NCBI GenBank assembly: GCA_947498775.1
Contig: CANMLL010000020.1
Coordinates: 1-64,000, forward strand
Direction of reading: 5' to 3'
Source of the DNA: an uncultured Aquimarina sp.
GTDB taxonomy: Bacteria; Bacteroidota; Bacteroidia; Flavobacteriales; Flavobacteriaceae
DNA: 64,000 nucleotides
Position numbers and translations under genes: made by a program. This document shows, piece by piece, positions 43,857 through 52,956 of the stretch. The notes below the pieces were generated by a model that was not told the origin of the DNA, did not search any database, and saw nothing but the letters and a program-made list of their open reading frames with translations. The first letter of the stretch is position 1. Each line of letters begins with the position of its first letter.

Positions 43857-43864
43857 CAAATATA
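43857..43864 (-). promoter_or_regulatory. -7 box for the sensor kinase operon
   Basis: Read on the minus strand this is TATATTTG, an exact match to TAnnTTTG, 24-31 bp upstream of the kinase start. No good -33 TTG was seen at the expected distance. Confidence 0.35.
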
Positions 43865-43910
43865 ATCAAACTGATTTTGGGTTTAAATAGTAAATACATA
43901 TAAATGTATT

Positions 43911-43949
43911 AAAAACAAAAACCGACAATACCTAAAAAGGCTTGTCGGT
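43911..43949 (-). terminator. Intrinsic terminator of the small secreted-protein gene
   Basis: On the minus strand ACCGACAA (43949-43942) pairs with TTGTCGGT (43928-43921), with an inner CCT/AGG pairing, followed by a T-rich run to about 43911. It insulates the 189-residue gene from the kinase operon downstream. Confidence 0.7.
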
Positions 43950-44011
43950 ATAATAAACAAAAGTTTCCCCCTTTTTGTTTATCAGATTGCGTCGTGTTAA
44001 AAATAAAATAT

Positions 44012-44581
44012 TTAATAACCTGTTATAGCAGTAGTTTTAGGAAAACCAATGGTATTGTCGTTCCATGCATAGCTCTGCTTTAGATTTACATATTTTATAT
44101 CTGATGTATTTTTATAAAATGTTTGCGTTTGTAAAATATTCCCTGCAATGCCATATTCTTGAATTGGAAATATATATTGAAAATCGGTATCAGAGTTTTC
44201 ACAGTATACATTTTTAAGTTCAGGCAATTCAATAATATCATTGTTTTCCCCAACCATAAAATAGTAAGATTCCACATGGGCACAACATGCCAGGTATTCG
44301 ACCTCCATCTTAATCACCTCAGAGATCCCTTCTAATCCGGGATTCTCTAAGGTGGTAATAAAGATGTCCTCAAAAAGCTCTGTGTCAGAAATGGTAAGCG
44401 TAGATATGATATCGGAGCTCTGGTCTGCGCGAACCAAACTAACTACATAAGCAGGATAGTCCTTTCCCTGATCTGAAATTTCAGTAGTAACAATATACTT
44501 TGTAGTATCAATAAATCCTTTTTGGGCATAGACAAATTGAAAACTTTGAAATAGAATAATAATTATGGCTACATTTTTCAT
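44012..44581 (-). CDS. Small secreted protein of unknown function
   Basis: 189 residues with a clear signal peptide (IIIILFQSFQFVYAQ) and no lipobox, so probably periplasmic or exported. The mature part is beta-rich with a Cys pair in VEYLACCAHVESYYFMVGE and one more Cys in NVYCENSD. No known domain is apparent. It is monocistronic, ended by a hairpin before the kinase operon, and divergent from the muramidase gene. The shared 255-bp spacer carries the 21-bp-spaced direct repeat that might be a LytTR site. The gene could therefore be a target of the neighbouring two-component system; this is inference. Confidence 0.6.
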   Translation of the reverse strand: MKNVAIIIILFQSFQFVYAQKGFIDTTKYIVTTEISDQGKDYPAYVVSLVRADQSSDIISTLTISDTELFEDIFITTLENPGLEGISEVIKMEVEYLACCAHVESYYFMVGENNDIIELPELKNVYCENSDTDFQYIFPIQEYGIAGNILQTQTFYKNTSDIKYVNLKQSYAWNDNTIGFPKTTAITGY

Positions 44582-44650
44582 AACAGCTTATTTTGAGGTT
44601 GGCTATTTAATATAAAAGTAATGCCATAATTGATCTTAATACCTGATCTT

Positions 44651-44683
44651 TTAGAATTCGTTATGGTTTAATTAGAATTCGTT
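44651..44683. promoter_or_regulatory. Direct-repeat pair with 21-bp period, candidate LytTR operator
   Basis: TTAGAATTCGTT occurs at 44651-44662 and again, identical, at 44672-44683, exactly 21 bp apart. LytTR regulators bind two roughly 9-bp repeats with about this spacing, and each copy contains the CGTT core of the general LytTR consensus. The site is 70 bp upstream of the secreted-protein start (minus) and 154 bp upstream of the muramidase start (plus). Confidence 0.45.
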
Positions 44684-44836
44684 TTTTCATAAGAACAATT
44701 GTGCTTTTTTGGTTTTTATACGTAACTTCATAACTATTAAAAAAGAATATTGAAGTAGGCATATTTTAGGAGTTTGCATATCAATAGAAGAATTGTTAAA
44801 CTGATTATAGGGTTAAAATAATAAACATATATACCA

Positions 44837-45679
44837 ATGAAAACAATACGATACCGCTCTAGAGGACAAGAAGTTCATTACTTAGAAGAGATTTTGACTA
44901 AGTTGGGATATAAAGTATATGTATCCACCTTTTTTGGGAAAGATACGCATGAGGCTGTAAAAGATTTCCAGTCCAAAAATGGCTTGGTTGTAGACGGTAT
45001 TGTTGGCCTCAAATCATGGTCAAAGCTTATAGAAGAAGAGAAAAATCTAATAGCATTTAATGATAAATTTTTATCAGAGCAGGACATAGAAGATTTTGCA
45101 AATCAGTTTGGATTAGAATTAGCTATGGTAAAAGCTGTCAATGAAGTAGAAAGTAGGGGCAAAGGTTTTTTGGTGTATGGAAGACCAGTAATTTTATTTG
45201 AAGGACATATTTTCTGGAGAGAGCTTGAAAAACGAGGAGTGAATCCTTCTCAATATGTTTCTCAACATACCAAAGATGTATTGTATAAGAAATGGACAAG
45301 AACACATTATAAAGGAGGGGTAAGAGAATATGATCGTCTCGAAAAAGCAGCAGGAATATCTGATCTGCCAGCTTTTCATGAAGCAGCCTATTGTTCAGCT
45401 TCATGGGGAGCTTTCCAAATCATGGGATTTCATTATGATCATTTAGGATATGCTTCGATAGATCATTTTGTCTCAGAAATGTATGAACATGAGCGAGAGC
45501 ACCTGAAAGCTTTTGGTAAATTTATTCAGAAAACCTCTTTTAAAGGGAAAAAATTGATCGATTGGATCAAAGAAAAAAATTGGGTTAGATTTGCCGAGGG
45601 TTATAATGGTCCGGGGTACAAAAAGAACAAATACGATATCAAATTGAAAAATGCCTATACTAAGTATAGTGATGCCTAA
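44837..45679 (+). CDS. N-acetylmuramidase-family endolysin-like protein with PG-binding domain
   Basis: 280 residues without a signal peptide. The N-terminal PG_binding_1 domain (about 3-68: RSRGQEVHYLEEILTKLGY, FGKDTHEAVKDFQSKNG, VDGIVGLKSW) is followed by an N-acetylmuramidase (DUF3380-type) domain (about 80-278) with VKAVNEVESRGKGFLV, where the Glu residues are candidates for catalysis, then PVILFEGHIFWRELEKRG and SASWGAFQIMGFHYD. This domain order is common in phage and CIS-associated endolysins. It is 7 kb past the eCIS operon, so any shared role is speculative. The lack of a secretion signal implies release by a holin-like route or cell death. Confidence 0.85.
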   Translation: MKTIRYRSRGQEVHYLEEILTKLGYKVYVSTFFGKDTHEAVKDFQSKNGLVVDGIVGLKSWSKLIEEEKNLIAFNDKFLSEQDIEDFANQFGLELAMVKAVNEVESRGKGFLVYGRPVILFEGHIFWRELEKRGVNPSQYVSQHTKDVLYKKWTRTHYKGGVREYDRLEKAAGISDLPAFHEAAYCSASWGAFQIMGFHYDHLGYASIDHFVSEMYEHEREHLKAFGKFIQKTSFKGKKLIDWIKEKNWVRFAEGYNGPGYKKNKYDIKLKNAYTKYSDA

Positions 45680-46125
45680 TGTATTTTGTACTCCTTCAAA
45701 AGTTGCCTCCTATCGAAGTATGATTATTGATGGCAATAATCAACTTTGGGTGAGTACTGTAGAGAGAGCAGTGTATTCTTTACAATCAAACCCCAAACCA
45801 CTTATGACCGGAATGCCTGTTCTTACCGAGATTAATATTGATAATAAATCACATGCAATCGATCAACAACTCGGTTTTCAGAAACCTCGCAAACCAGGTT
45901 GCATTTCAATTCGATTACCTACCCCGGAGATGATATTGAATATCAATACAAGATGTATGATCAGAACATTTTTGAAGATGAAATTATCGAAATTCCATGG
46001 TCAGTAGTTTTATAATGCCTAAATCACATTCTTATTTTGATGAAATCAATAAGCTCTTGATCACGCAAATCCAAAAGCTTTACTGGAACGAGGTGCTCCA
46101 GAAATATAATTTGGATCACGAATAA
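45680..46125 (+). pseudogene. Decayed fragment of a propeller-type sensor protein
   Basis: Directly after the muramidase, one frame encodes SYRSMIIDGNNQLWVSTVER, which reads as a last regulator-propeller repeat, then PVLTEINIDNKS, the usual start of a Y_Y_Y domain. At about 45905 the sense continues in another frame: SITYPGDDIEYQYKMYDQNIF to IIEIPWSVVL, ending at 46015. A further out-of-frame piece reads DHANPKALLERGAPEI near 46066-46114. No start codon and no kinase or HTH part remain. The region is best read as debris of one or two genes. Confidence 0.5.
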
Positions 46126-46153
46126 TAAAATTTGCTTTTATATTTTTATATCC

Positions 46154-46627
46154 ATGATTGATAACTTCGAAAATGAATTTTTTGGGATCGGTATCCAGAA
46201 TGGAAAAACTCCAGAGAATCTCGGGGTTTTATGGCGTTCGGCCCAAAATATGGGGGCCAGTTTTATTTTTACAATTGGCAACCGATATGCCAAACAAGCA
46301 AGTGATACTCACAATGCGGTAAAAGCAATGCCTTATTTTCATTATGATACGTTCGATGATTTTTATCGTCATTTACCCAAAGGAGCCATGCTTGTCGGAG
46401 TCGAATTGGCACATGATGCAGAACCTCTTGAGACTTTTAAACATCCAAAACGATGTGTGTACCTTTTAGGTGCAGAGGATCACGGGTTATCAAAAAAAGC
46501 CATCGAAAAATCACAGTTCCTGGTAAAATTCAAATCAGAGTTAAGCATCAATGTAGCGGTAGCCGGAAGCATCATTATGTATGATCGCGGAATCGATAAA
46601 CCCCGATTTATTAGGTCTCCTGATTAA
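46154..46627 (+). CDS. SpoU/TrmH-family RNA 2'-O-ribose methyltransferase
   Basis: 157 residues, the size of a minimal SPOUT methyltransferase without an extra RNA-binding domain. Motif 1 is NLGVLWRSAQNMGASFIF. The knotted C-terminal motifs 2 and 3 are CVYLLGAEDHGLSKKAIEKS and SINVAVAGSIIMYDR. It methylates ribose in tRNA or rRNA using S-adenosylmethionine; the exact target nucleotide cannot be assigned from sequence. It is a stand-alone gene after the decayed region. Confidence 0.88.
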   Translation: MIDNFENEFFGIGIQNGKTPENLGVLWRSAQNMGASFIFTIGNRYAKQASDTHNAVKAMPYFHYDTFDDFYRHLPKGAMLVGVELAHDAEPLETFKHPKRCVYLLGAEDHGLSKKAIEKSQFLVKFKSELSINVAVAGSIIMYDRGIDKPRFIRSPD

Positions 46628-46714
46628 TTTTTCAGTGTTTCTAAGCTTTTAGATATAAATGGCAGATAGGATTCTTCAATTTTTATACTACTTTTATGCT
46701 AACTACACTAATTT

Positions 46715-48058
46715 ATGTTTGAAACACTCGAAGGTCTTGTTGCAAGTTTTAGTTCCTGGGTATGGGATTGGCCTTTGCTGGTACTGCTTATTGGTGGCGG
46801 TTTATTTTTTCTAATCTACTCGCGATTTACACCATATTTTTATTTTAAACATGCTATCGACGTTCTACGAGGAAAGTATGATAACGAGAATGATCCTGGA
46901 CAGTTAAGTCATTTTCAAGCATTATCTTCGGCAATTGCCGCAACAGTAGGGATGGGAAATATAAGTGGTGTAGCTGTTGCTATTGTAATGGGTGGCCCCG
47001 GTGCGGTCTTTTGGATGTGGATTAGCGCATTGATCGGTATGGCTACCAAATTTTATACCTGTTCACTAGCGGTAATGTATCGTACCGAAGACGATAATGG
47101 CACCGTGCTTAGTGGACCAATGTATGTAATTACTAAAGGCTTAGGGGGGCACTGGAAACCATTGGCGATACTTTTTGCATTGGCAGGTTTGGTAGGTACG
47201 CTTCCTGCGTTTACCGCAAATCAGTTAACACAAACATTAATAGATGTTCTGGATTGGGATGATGAATATAAATGGTACATAGGAATTGTTCTGGCCGGAA
47301 TAGCTTCCATAGTTATTTTAGGTGGAATAAAAAGAATAGGTGTTGTAGCCAGCAGATTAGTGCCCTTTATGGTGGTGCTCTATTTTATTACCGTGATCAC
47401 CGTTCTAATAGTTCAGATTGAAGTTGTTCCCGAGATGTTTATGCTGATTTTTTCGGATGCTTTTTCTGGCAAAGCCGCTGCGGGAGGGGCATTAGGATAT
47501 CTAGTCAAAACAGGGATAAAAAGAGCTGCATTTTCTAATGAGGCAGGTATAGGAACCGCTCCAATGATGCATGGAACTGCCAAAACCAATGAGCCTATAC
47601 GAGAAGGATTAGTAGCAATGATAGGACCAGCTATTGATACATTGCTTGTTTGTACATTAACTGCTTTGGCAATACTTTCTACTGGAGTTTGGCGCCAAAC
47701 CGATGATAATGGAATATCATTGACACTAGAAGCTTTTAATTCGGTTTTACCCTATGGACTAGGAGATATAGTGGTAGTAATTATGGTATTGGTGTTTGCT
47801 TTTTCTACCTTGTTCTCTTATTCGTATTACGGAACCACTTGCTTGGGTTTTTTAACCAAACCCAAATACGGTAAGTATTATAATTATATCTACATCTTGT
47901 CGATAGTAATAGCCGCTGTAGTAAAAATTGATTTTGCCATTAACCTTATTGACAGTGCGTTTGCCATTATGGCGATTCCAACGGTTATTTCAGGATTACT
48001 ATTAGCGCCAAAGGTAAATGCAAAAGCCAAGGCGTATTTTAAGGGCCTGAAAAGTTGA
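46715..48058 (+). CDS. Alanine/glycine:cation symporter (AGCS family)
   Basis: 447-residue inner-membrane transporter that takes up alanine or glycine with sodium. The family signature is clear in ATVGMGNISGVAVAIVMGGP, followed by FWMWISALIGMATKFYTC and, later, GIKRAAFSNEAGIGTAPM. About ten hydrophobic helices can be counted. Standard length. It converges with the OmpA-family gene, with only one base between the stops. Confidence 0.93.
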   Translation: MFETLEGLVASFSSWVWDWPLLVLLIGGGLFFLIYSRFTPYFYFKHAIDVLRGKYDNENDPGQLSHFQALSSAIAATVGMGNISGVAVAIVMGGPGAVFWMWISALIGMATKFYTCSLAVMYRTEDDNGTVLSGPMYVITKGLGGHWKPLAILFALAGLVGTLPAFTANQLTQTLIDVLDWDDEYKWYIGIVLAGIASIVILGGIKRIGVVASRLVPFMVVLYFITVITVLIVQIEVVPEMFMLIFSDAFSGKAAAGGALGYLVKTGIKRAAFSNEAGIGTAPMMHGTAKTNEPIREGLVAMIGPAIDTLLVCTLTALAILSTGVWRQTDDNGISLTLEAFNSVLPYGLGDIVVVIMVLVFAFSTLFSYSYYGTTCLGFLTKPKYGKYYNYIYILSIVIAAVVKIDFAINLIDSAFAIMAIPTVISGLLLAPKVNAKAKAYFKGLKS

Positions 48059-48059
48059 T

Positions 48060-50075
48060 TTATTCCCATACAATAAATTCACTTCTTCTGTTTTCCTGGT
48101 GTTCCTCTTCAGTACAAGGGACATCGTCTGTGCATTTATTTAATAATCTTCTCTCTCCATAGGCTTTACCTCGTATTCTTCGCCAATAAACACCACCTTC
48201 TTCTACTAGATATTTTACGGTAGCCCGCATCCTTTTTACACTCAACCTTTTATTATACCAAAAACTAGATCTACTATCGGTATGCGAGCGCACTTCAATG
48301 TTTAATTCAGGGTATTTTTGCATAGCCGAAATGATCTTTTGTAATTCTACTTCAGCTTTAGGAGTGATAATAGAGTCATTTAGAGCGAAATAAATAGGCT
48401 CTAATTGCAGGGTTTTTGAAAGATCATCTCCAATGTTAACCTCTACAGAGGTTAATAATATATTGTCTGAGTTTAATGGAGTCAGCGGGATCGATATTTC
48501 ATTTACAAATTCGAAACTATCATCAGTATTTAGTGATATTTCCCTTGGATTAAATTGATCCAAAGATGTTCTCATTAGATATCCTTTAGAACAGTCTACG
48601 TCAAATTTATACTCCCCCAGGCTGTTAGATGTTGTTTGGGCTACTATGTTTTCTTCAAGGTCTAGCAGGGTGATATTGGTATTAGGTAGACTTTGATTGT
48701 TTTCATTATTAGAAATAATACCTTCGATATACTGTTTACATGAAATAATTAAATCTTTTGTTTGTTTAATACCATAAATGTCATCGTTTCCTTTTCCTCC
48801 TTTTCTATTGCTTGCAAAGTACCCAATTTTGGTTTCTTCATTAATTACAAAAGTAAAATCATCTTTGGGGCTATTAATTGGTTTACCAACATTAAAAGCT
48901 TTAGAAAACCCTGATTCTGATGGCATGCTTATAAAAACATCGAGCCCTCCCAAACCAACATGGCCATCGCTAGAGAAATAGAGTTCTCCATTATTACTTA
49001 TATACGGGAACGTTTCTCGACCTTCGGTATTAATGTTTTCTCCCAAATTTTTTGGGACACCGTATTCACCATTAGGCAATATATCTACAACGTAAAGATC
49101 AGATTTGCCTAGTGCTCCTGGCATATCGCTTGCAAAATAAAGCTTTTTCCCATCCAAACTAACCGAAGGATGTGATACCGAATAATTGTTGCTGGAAAAA
49201 GGTAGTTCTTCAATATCGGTCCATATTCCTTCCTTCAATTTGGCTTTGTATAATTTCAGAAGAACAACACCTTTTTTACTAGTTTCTAATTTGTTATTTA
49301 TATAATTGTTTCTAGAGAAATATACTGTTTGTCCATCTGCACTGAAACTGGTAGAGGATTCGTGAAATTTGCTGTTGATTTTACCTTTTAATTTTATAGG
49401 TTCTTCTAGACTGATATTATCCTCCTTAATATTGGAAGAATACAGATCTAAAAAAGGCATTTTATTCCATCCATGAACCTTAGAATTTATAGATTCTTTG
49501 CCTCTTGAAGATGCAAAAACAATTTGATTTTGATTATTAAAACTTGGGGCATATTCAGAATTTTTTGAGTTTATATTGAGTGTAAAAAGATCAAATCTTC
49601 CAGATTGTATTTCGATAAAACTTAAATAATCTCTTTTGTTAACAAAAGAGGTAGCTCGTTTGTCATTTCCGGTAATGTTATAGAACTGATCCATGATTTC
49701 ATCGGCCCTATCATAGCGCTCTACGCTTTTTAACCCTTGAGCATATTTGAACATATACTCGGGAGGTAAGTTTTGAGGATATTCCTGGATTAACTTTTCA
49801 TACCACTCTACAGAAGATTCCAACTCTCCTGTAAGATAAAATGAATCGGCTAATTTTTGATATAAACCCGGAGAGGAGTAGCCCTTTTGAGCTACATCAA
49901 GATAAATTGCTCTTGCATCGATATAAGCAAACGATTTAAACTTTTCATCTGCTTTGGTCAATTGCTTATTGAAATCTTGTGCTACGAGGCCAAATGATAA
50001 AAAAAGAAATATAGAAAATAGAACGAAATTATTTCTTGTAAATCGGTAGTAGGTATATGATAAATAGTTTTTCAA
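48060..50075 (-). CDS. PorE-like OmpA-family protein (TPR, PD40, CRD, OmpA)
   Basis: 671 residues with a signal peptide (FSIFLFLSFGLVAQ). TPR-like helices at about 30-135 are followed by PD40/WD40-like beta-propeller repeats at about 165-440 (FASSRGKESIN, DGQTVYFSRNNY, DGKKLYFASDMPG, NGELYFSSDG). A carboxypeptidase-regulatory-like domain lies at about 450-525, and an OmpA peptidoglycan-binding domain at about 560-671 (IEVRSHTDSRSSFWYNKRLS, RIRGKAYGERRL). This order matches PorE-type proteins linked to the type IX secretion system or gliding, which tether outer-membrane machinery to the wall. No PorP/SprF partner gene is adjacent, so the T9SS link is by architecture only. Confidence 0.85.
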   Translation of the reverse strand: MKNYLSYTYYRFTRNNFVLFSIFLFLSFGLVAQDFNKQLTKADEKFKSFAYIDARAIYLDVAQKGYSSPGLYQKLADSFYLTGELESSVEWYEKLIQEYPQNLPPEYMFKYAQGLKSVERYDRADEIMDQFYNITGNDKRATSFVNKRDYLSFIEIQSGRFDLFTLNINSKNSEYAPSFNNQNQIVFASSRGKESINSKVHGWNKMPFLDLYSSNIKEDNISLEEPIKLKGKINSKFHESSTSFSADGQTVYFSRNNYINNKLETSKKGVVLLKLYKAKLKEGIWTDIEELPFSSNNYSVSHPSVSLDGKKLYFASDMPGALGKSDLYVVDILPNGEYGVPKNLGENINTEGRETFPYISNNGELYFSSDGHVGLGGLDVFISMPSESGFSKAFNVGKPINSPKDDFTFVINEETKIGYFASNRKGGKGNDDIYGIKQTKDLIISCKQYIEGIISNNENNQSLPNTNITLLDLEENIVAQTTSNSLGEYKFDVDCSKGYLMRTSLDQFNPREISLNTDDSFEFVNEISIPLTPLNSDNILLTSVEVNIGDDLSKTLQLEPIYFALNDSIITPKAEVELQKIISAMQKYPELNIEVRSHTDSRSSFWYNKRLSVKRMRATVKYLVEEGGVYWRRIRGKAYGERRLLNKCTDDVPCTEEEHQENRRSEFIVWE

Positions 50076-50260
50076 AACATCCCGTATTTAAATAATTAAA
50101 TTGTTTCCACGGGGTTTTTGAAAACTTATCGAAACTAAATTTAAAAAAAAATCTAAATAAAAAGTTAATCCCTCTAAGATTATTTGCTAATCACTTTTCT
50201 ATCAGTACTCATAATGAGCAATAATTCATGCAAGAATTATTTTCTAAATTAATATTCGTC

Positions 50261-50268
50261 TACCTTTG
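50261..50268 (+). promoter_or_regulatory. -7 box for era
   Basis: TACCTTTG fits TAnnTTTG and lies 17 bp upstream of the era ATG, which would give a leader of about ten bases. The -33 element is not clear. Confidence 0.45.
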
Positions 50269-50285
50269 CACCAAAATAGGGTTAT

Positions 50286-51167
50286 ATGACGCATAAAGCA
50301 GGTTTTGTAAATATTATTGGGAATCCCAACGTAGGTAAGTCAACGCTTATGAACGCTTTTATTGGCGAGAAGTTATCGATTATTACTTCTAAAGCGCAGA
50401 CTACAAGACATAGGATTCTGGGTATTGTGAATGGAGATGAGTTTCAGGTAATTTTATCAGATACTCCTGGTATTATAAAACCAGCATATGAGTTACAAGA
50501 ATCCATGATGGATTTTGTAAAGTCTGCTTTTGAAGATGCTGATGTTCTTATTTATATGGTCGAAATAGGTGAAAAAGAACTCAAGGATGAAGCATTTTTC
50601 AAAAAGATTACCGCAGCCAAAATACCAATACTTCTCCTAATTAATAAAATAGATCAATCCAATCAAGAAGAATTAGAAGAACAAGTACAATTTTGGTCAA
50701 AAAAAGTGCCTAATGCCGAAATTTATCCTATATCCGCTCTTAAAAATTTTAATATAAAAGAGGTATTTGATCGTTTGGTAACACTTTTACCAGAATCACC
50801 GGCTTTCTATCCAAAGGATCAATTAACCGATAAACCTGAACGATTTTTTGTAAATGAGGCCATACGTGAAAAGATATTGATGCATTACAAAAAGGAGATT
50901 CCGTATGCTGTAGAGGTTGAAACCGAAGAGTTTATTGAAGATGAAACTATTATTAGAATCCGTTCTGTAATTATGGTAGAAAGAGATTCTCAAAAAGGAA
51001 TTATTATAGGACATAAAGGATCAGCATTAAAAAGAGTTGGAGTAGAGGCACGAAAAGAGTTGGAAAAATTCTTTGGGAAAAAGATACATATAGAACTGTA
51101 TGTGAAAATCAACAAAAATTGGCGTAGTAATCAACGTCAATTAAAGCGATTTGGATATAATAAATGA
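50286..51167 (+). CDS. era: GTPase Era (16S rRNA maturation)
   Basis: 293 residues, standard for Era. G1 is GNPNVGKS at 12-19, G2 is the TTRHRILG region, G3 is DTPG, G4 is NKID near 120, and G5 is SALKNFN. The C-terminal KH domain (about 205-285) has IIIGHKGSALKRVGVEARKE, which contacts the 3' end of 16S rRNA. Era acts in late 30S subunit assembly at the inner face of the membrane. A -7 box stands just upstream. The second GTPase gene, der, follows 458 bp later. Confidence 0.97.
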   Translation: MTHKAGFVNIIGNPNVGKSTLMNAFIGEKLSIITSKAQTTRHRILGIVNGDEFQVILSDTPGIIKPAYELQESMMDFVKSAFEDADVLIYMVEIGEKELKDEAFFKKITAAKIPILLLINKIDQSNQEELEEQVQFWSKKVPNAEIYPISALKNFNIKEVFDRLVTLLPESPAFYPKDQLTDKPERFFVNEAIREKILMHYKKEIPYAVEVETEEFIEDETIIRIRSVIMVERDSQKGIIIGHKGSALKRVGVEARKELEKFFGKKIHIELYVKINKNWRSNQRQLKRFGYNK

Positions 51168-51264
51168 TTCTTTTTTTAAGATTCTTGCTCTATGTAAAAA
51201 CTGTTAAAACACTTCCATAAAAACTTTGTTGTTTTACAGTAACCTAGTTAGTATGAATACTTGG

Positions 51265-51357
51265 TATCTTTGATATAAGTAATTATTTCACTGACTGACT
51301 ATCAATTATGAAAAGTTCCTGAGGTCTTAAATGTTTGGCCTTAGGACTTTTTGTTTT
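51265..51357 (+). ncRNA. Candidate small RNA or leader transcript
   Basis: TATCTTTG at 51265-51272 matches the -7 box, with transcription expected near 51279 and ending at the hairpin 51313-51357. No -33 TTG is found at 17-20 bp. An ATGAAAAGTTCC sequence within it gives only a four-codon frame before a stop. This is a weak candidate based on a promoter-like box next to a terminator. Confidence 0.25.
51313..51357 (+). terminator. Intrinsic terminator downstream of era
   Basis: AAGTTCCTGAGGTC pairs with GGCCTTAGGACTT (about 12 pairs, one bulged T, two G-U pairs) around a short loop, followed by TTTTTGTTTTT. It is the strongest plus-strand hairpin in this region and ends either era transcription or the small transcript proposed here. 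Confidence 0.75.
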
Positions 51358-51593
51358 TCGGCTATTTTGATCTTATATTAATATTACATCCTATAGAGTT
51401 ATAATTATCATCATTAAAACCTTCACTGTGAGCAGAGTCAGAAAGAAAGACAATCTTGACTAGCTTGCACTCAGTAAAGTCGAAGTCTTCGATATGGTGA
51501 CAGAAAATCCAAAATCTTATGCTTTAAATAGATACAGATAAGAAATATACTATAATCAAATACACATTTATAGTATGGGTTAAATAAAAAGCC

Positions 51594-51601
51594 TAATTTT
51601 G
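51594..51601 (+). promoter_or_regulatory. -7 box for der
   Basis: TAATTTTG fits TAnnTTTG, 24 bp before the der start codon. No clear -33 TTG. Confidence 0.35.
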
Positions 51602-51625
51602 CAAAAATTTTAGAACAAGATTTCG

Positions 51626-52933
51626 ATGAGCAGTATAGTGGCAATTGTAGGGCGACCTAATGTAGGAAAATCAACTTTCTTTAATCGTTTGATTCAAAGA
51701 CGAGAAGCTATCGTAGATGCCGTAAGCGGTGTTACACGGGATCGCCATTATGGAAAAAGCGATTGGAACGGGGTAGAGTTCTCCTTGATCGATACTGGAG
51801 GGTATGTGGTAGGAAGCGATGATATTTTTGAAGCTGAAATCGATAAACAGGTAGAATTGGCTATAGATGAAGCCGATGCCATCATTTTTATGGTCGACGT
51901 AGAATCAGGAATAACCGGAATGGATGAAGATGTAGCCAACTTGCTTCGTAAAGTTGATAAACCGGTATTTTTAGTGGTAAATAAGGTTGATAATGCCAAG
52001 AGAGATGCAGATGCGGTCGAATTTTATAATTTGGGCCTTGGTGAGTATTATACTATTGCCAGTATTAATGGGAGCGGTACAGGTGAACTTTTGGATGCGC
52101 TCGTAAAAGAATTACCAGAGAAGGAAGAAAAAGAAGAAGATGAATTACCCCGATTTACCGTAGTAGGAAGACCCAATGCCGGAAAATCATCATTTATTAA
52201 TGCATTAATTGGCGAAGAGCGTTATATCGTAACCGATATTGCTGGAACCACGCGTGATGCCATCGATACAAAGTATAACCGTTTTGGTTTTGAATTTAAT
52301 CTGGTGGATACCGCCGGGATACGTCGTAAATCTAAAGTAAAAGAAGATCTAGAATTCTACTCGGTAATGCGATCCGTGCGTGCGATCGAACATTGTGATG
52401 TCTGTTTGTTGGTGTTGGATGCCACAAGAGGATTTGATGGACAGGTACAGAATATATTTTGGCTGGCAGAACGCAATCGCAAGGGGATCGTAATCCTGGT
52501 AAACAAATGGGATCTTATTGAAAATAAAGAGAGTAACACCCTCAAGGATTTCGAAAAATATATCCGCAAAGAAATAGAACCCTTTACCGATGTGCCTATT
52601 GTATTTATTTCGACACTGACCAAACAACGAATCTTTAAAGCGATTGAAACTGCTGTTGAGGTGTATAAAAACAGATCCAAAAAGATCAAAACCAGTGAGC
52701 TTAATGATACACTATTGCCAATTATAGAGCACAATCCACCACCGGCTTATAAAGGCAAGTATGTAAAAATAAAATACATCACACAGTTGCCTACACCACA
52801 ACCACAGTTTGCATTTTTCTGTAACCTGCCACAGTATATCAGGGACCCGTATAAACGCTTTATCGAAAATCAGCTACGTAAAGAATTTGATTTTCATGGG
52901 GTGCCGATCTCGGTGTATTTTAGGAAGAAGTAG
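51626..52933 (+). CDS. der: GTPase Der/EngA (50S subunit assembly)
   Basis: 435 residues with two tandem G domains, the unique layout of Der. The first has GRPNVGKS (about 8-15), DTGG and NKVD; the second has GRPNAGKS (about 181-188), DTAG and NKWD. A C-terminal KH-like domain follows (about 350-435, with HNPPPAYKGKYVKIKYITQ). Der is essential for 50S ribosomal subunit maturation. It is preceded by its own -7 box and is convergent with the GNAT gene 23 bp away. Confidence 0.97.
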   Translation: MSSIVAIVGRPNVGKSTFFNRLIQRREAIVDAVSGVTRDRHYGKSDWNGVEFSLIDTGGYVVGSDDIFEAEIDKQVELAIDEADAIIFMVDVESGITGMDEDVANLLRKVDKPVFLVVNKVDNAKRDADAVEFYNLGLGEYYTIASINGSGTGELLDALVKELPEKEEKEEDELPRFTVVGRPNAGKSSFINALIGEERYIVTDIAGTTRDAIDTKYNRFGFEFNLVDTAGIRRKSKVKEDLEFYSVMRSVRAIEHCDVCLLVLDATRGFDGQVQNIFWLAERNRKGIVILVNKWDLIENKESNTLKDFEKYIRKEIEPFTDVPIVFISTLTKQRIFKAIETAVEVYKNRSKKIKTSELNDTLLPIIEHNPPPAYKGKYVKIKYITQLPTPQPQFAFFCNLPQYIRDPYKRFIENQLRKEFDFHGVPISVYFRKK

Positions 52934-52956
52934 GGTTTTTTCCTTCGACTATACTA

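Larger units (their letters stand above)
51168..51625 (+). other. Spacer between era and der with a possible small RNA
   Basis: 458 bp with no protein gene. It contains a -7-like TATCTTTG at 51265-51272 and a strong terminator at 51313-51357 (both listed or discussed separately), so a transcript of about 80 bases could arise here. The remainder (51360-51590) shows nothing I can name, apart from the der -7 box at its end. Confidence 0.4.

Noticed and set aside
45651..46007. 118-codon open frame as an intact gene
   Set aside because: It overlaps the muramidase end, and its second half is better read in another frame; I treat the area as a relic.
46015..46125. 36-codon frame starting in a TAATG overlap
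   Set aside because: The competing frame over the same bases reads as better protein (HANPKALLERGAPEI), so both are probably debris.
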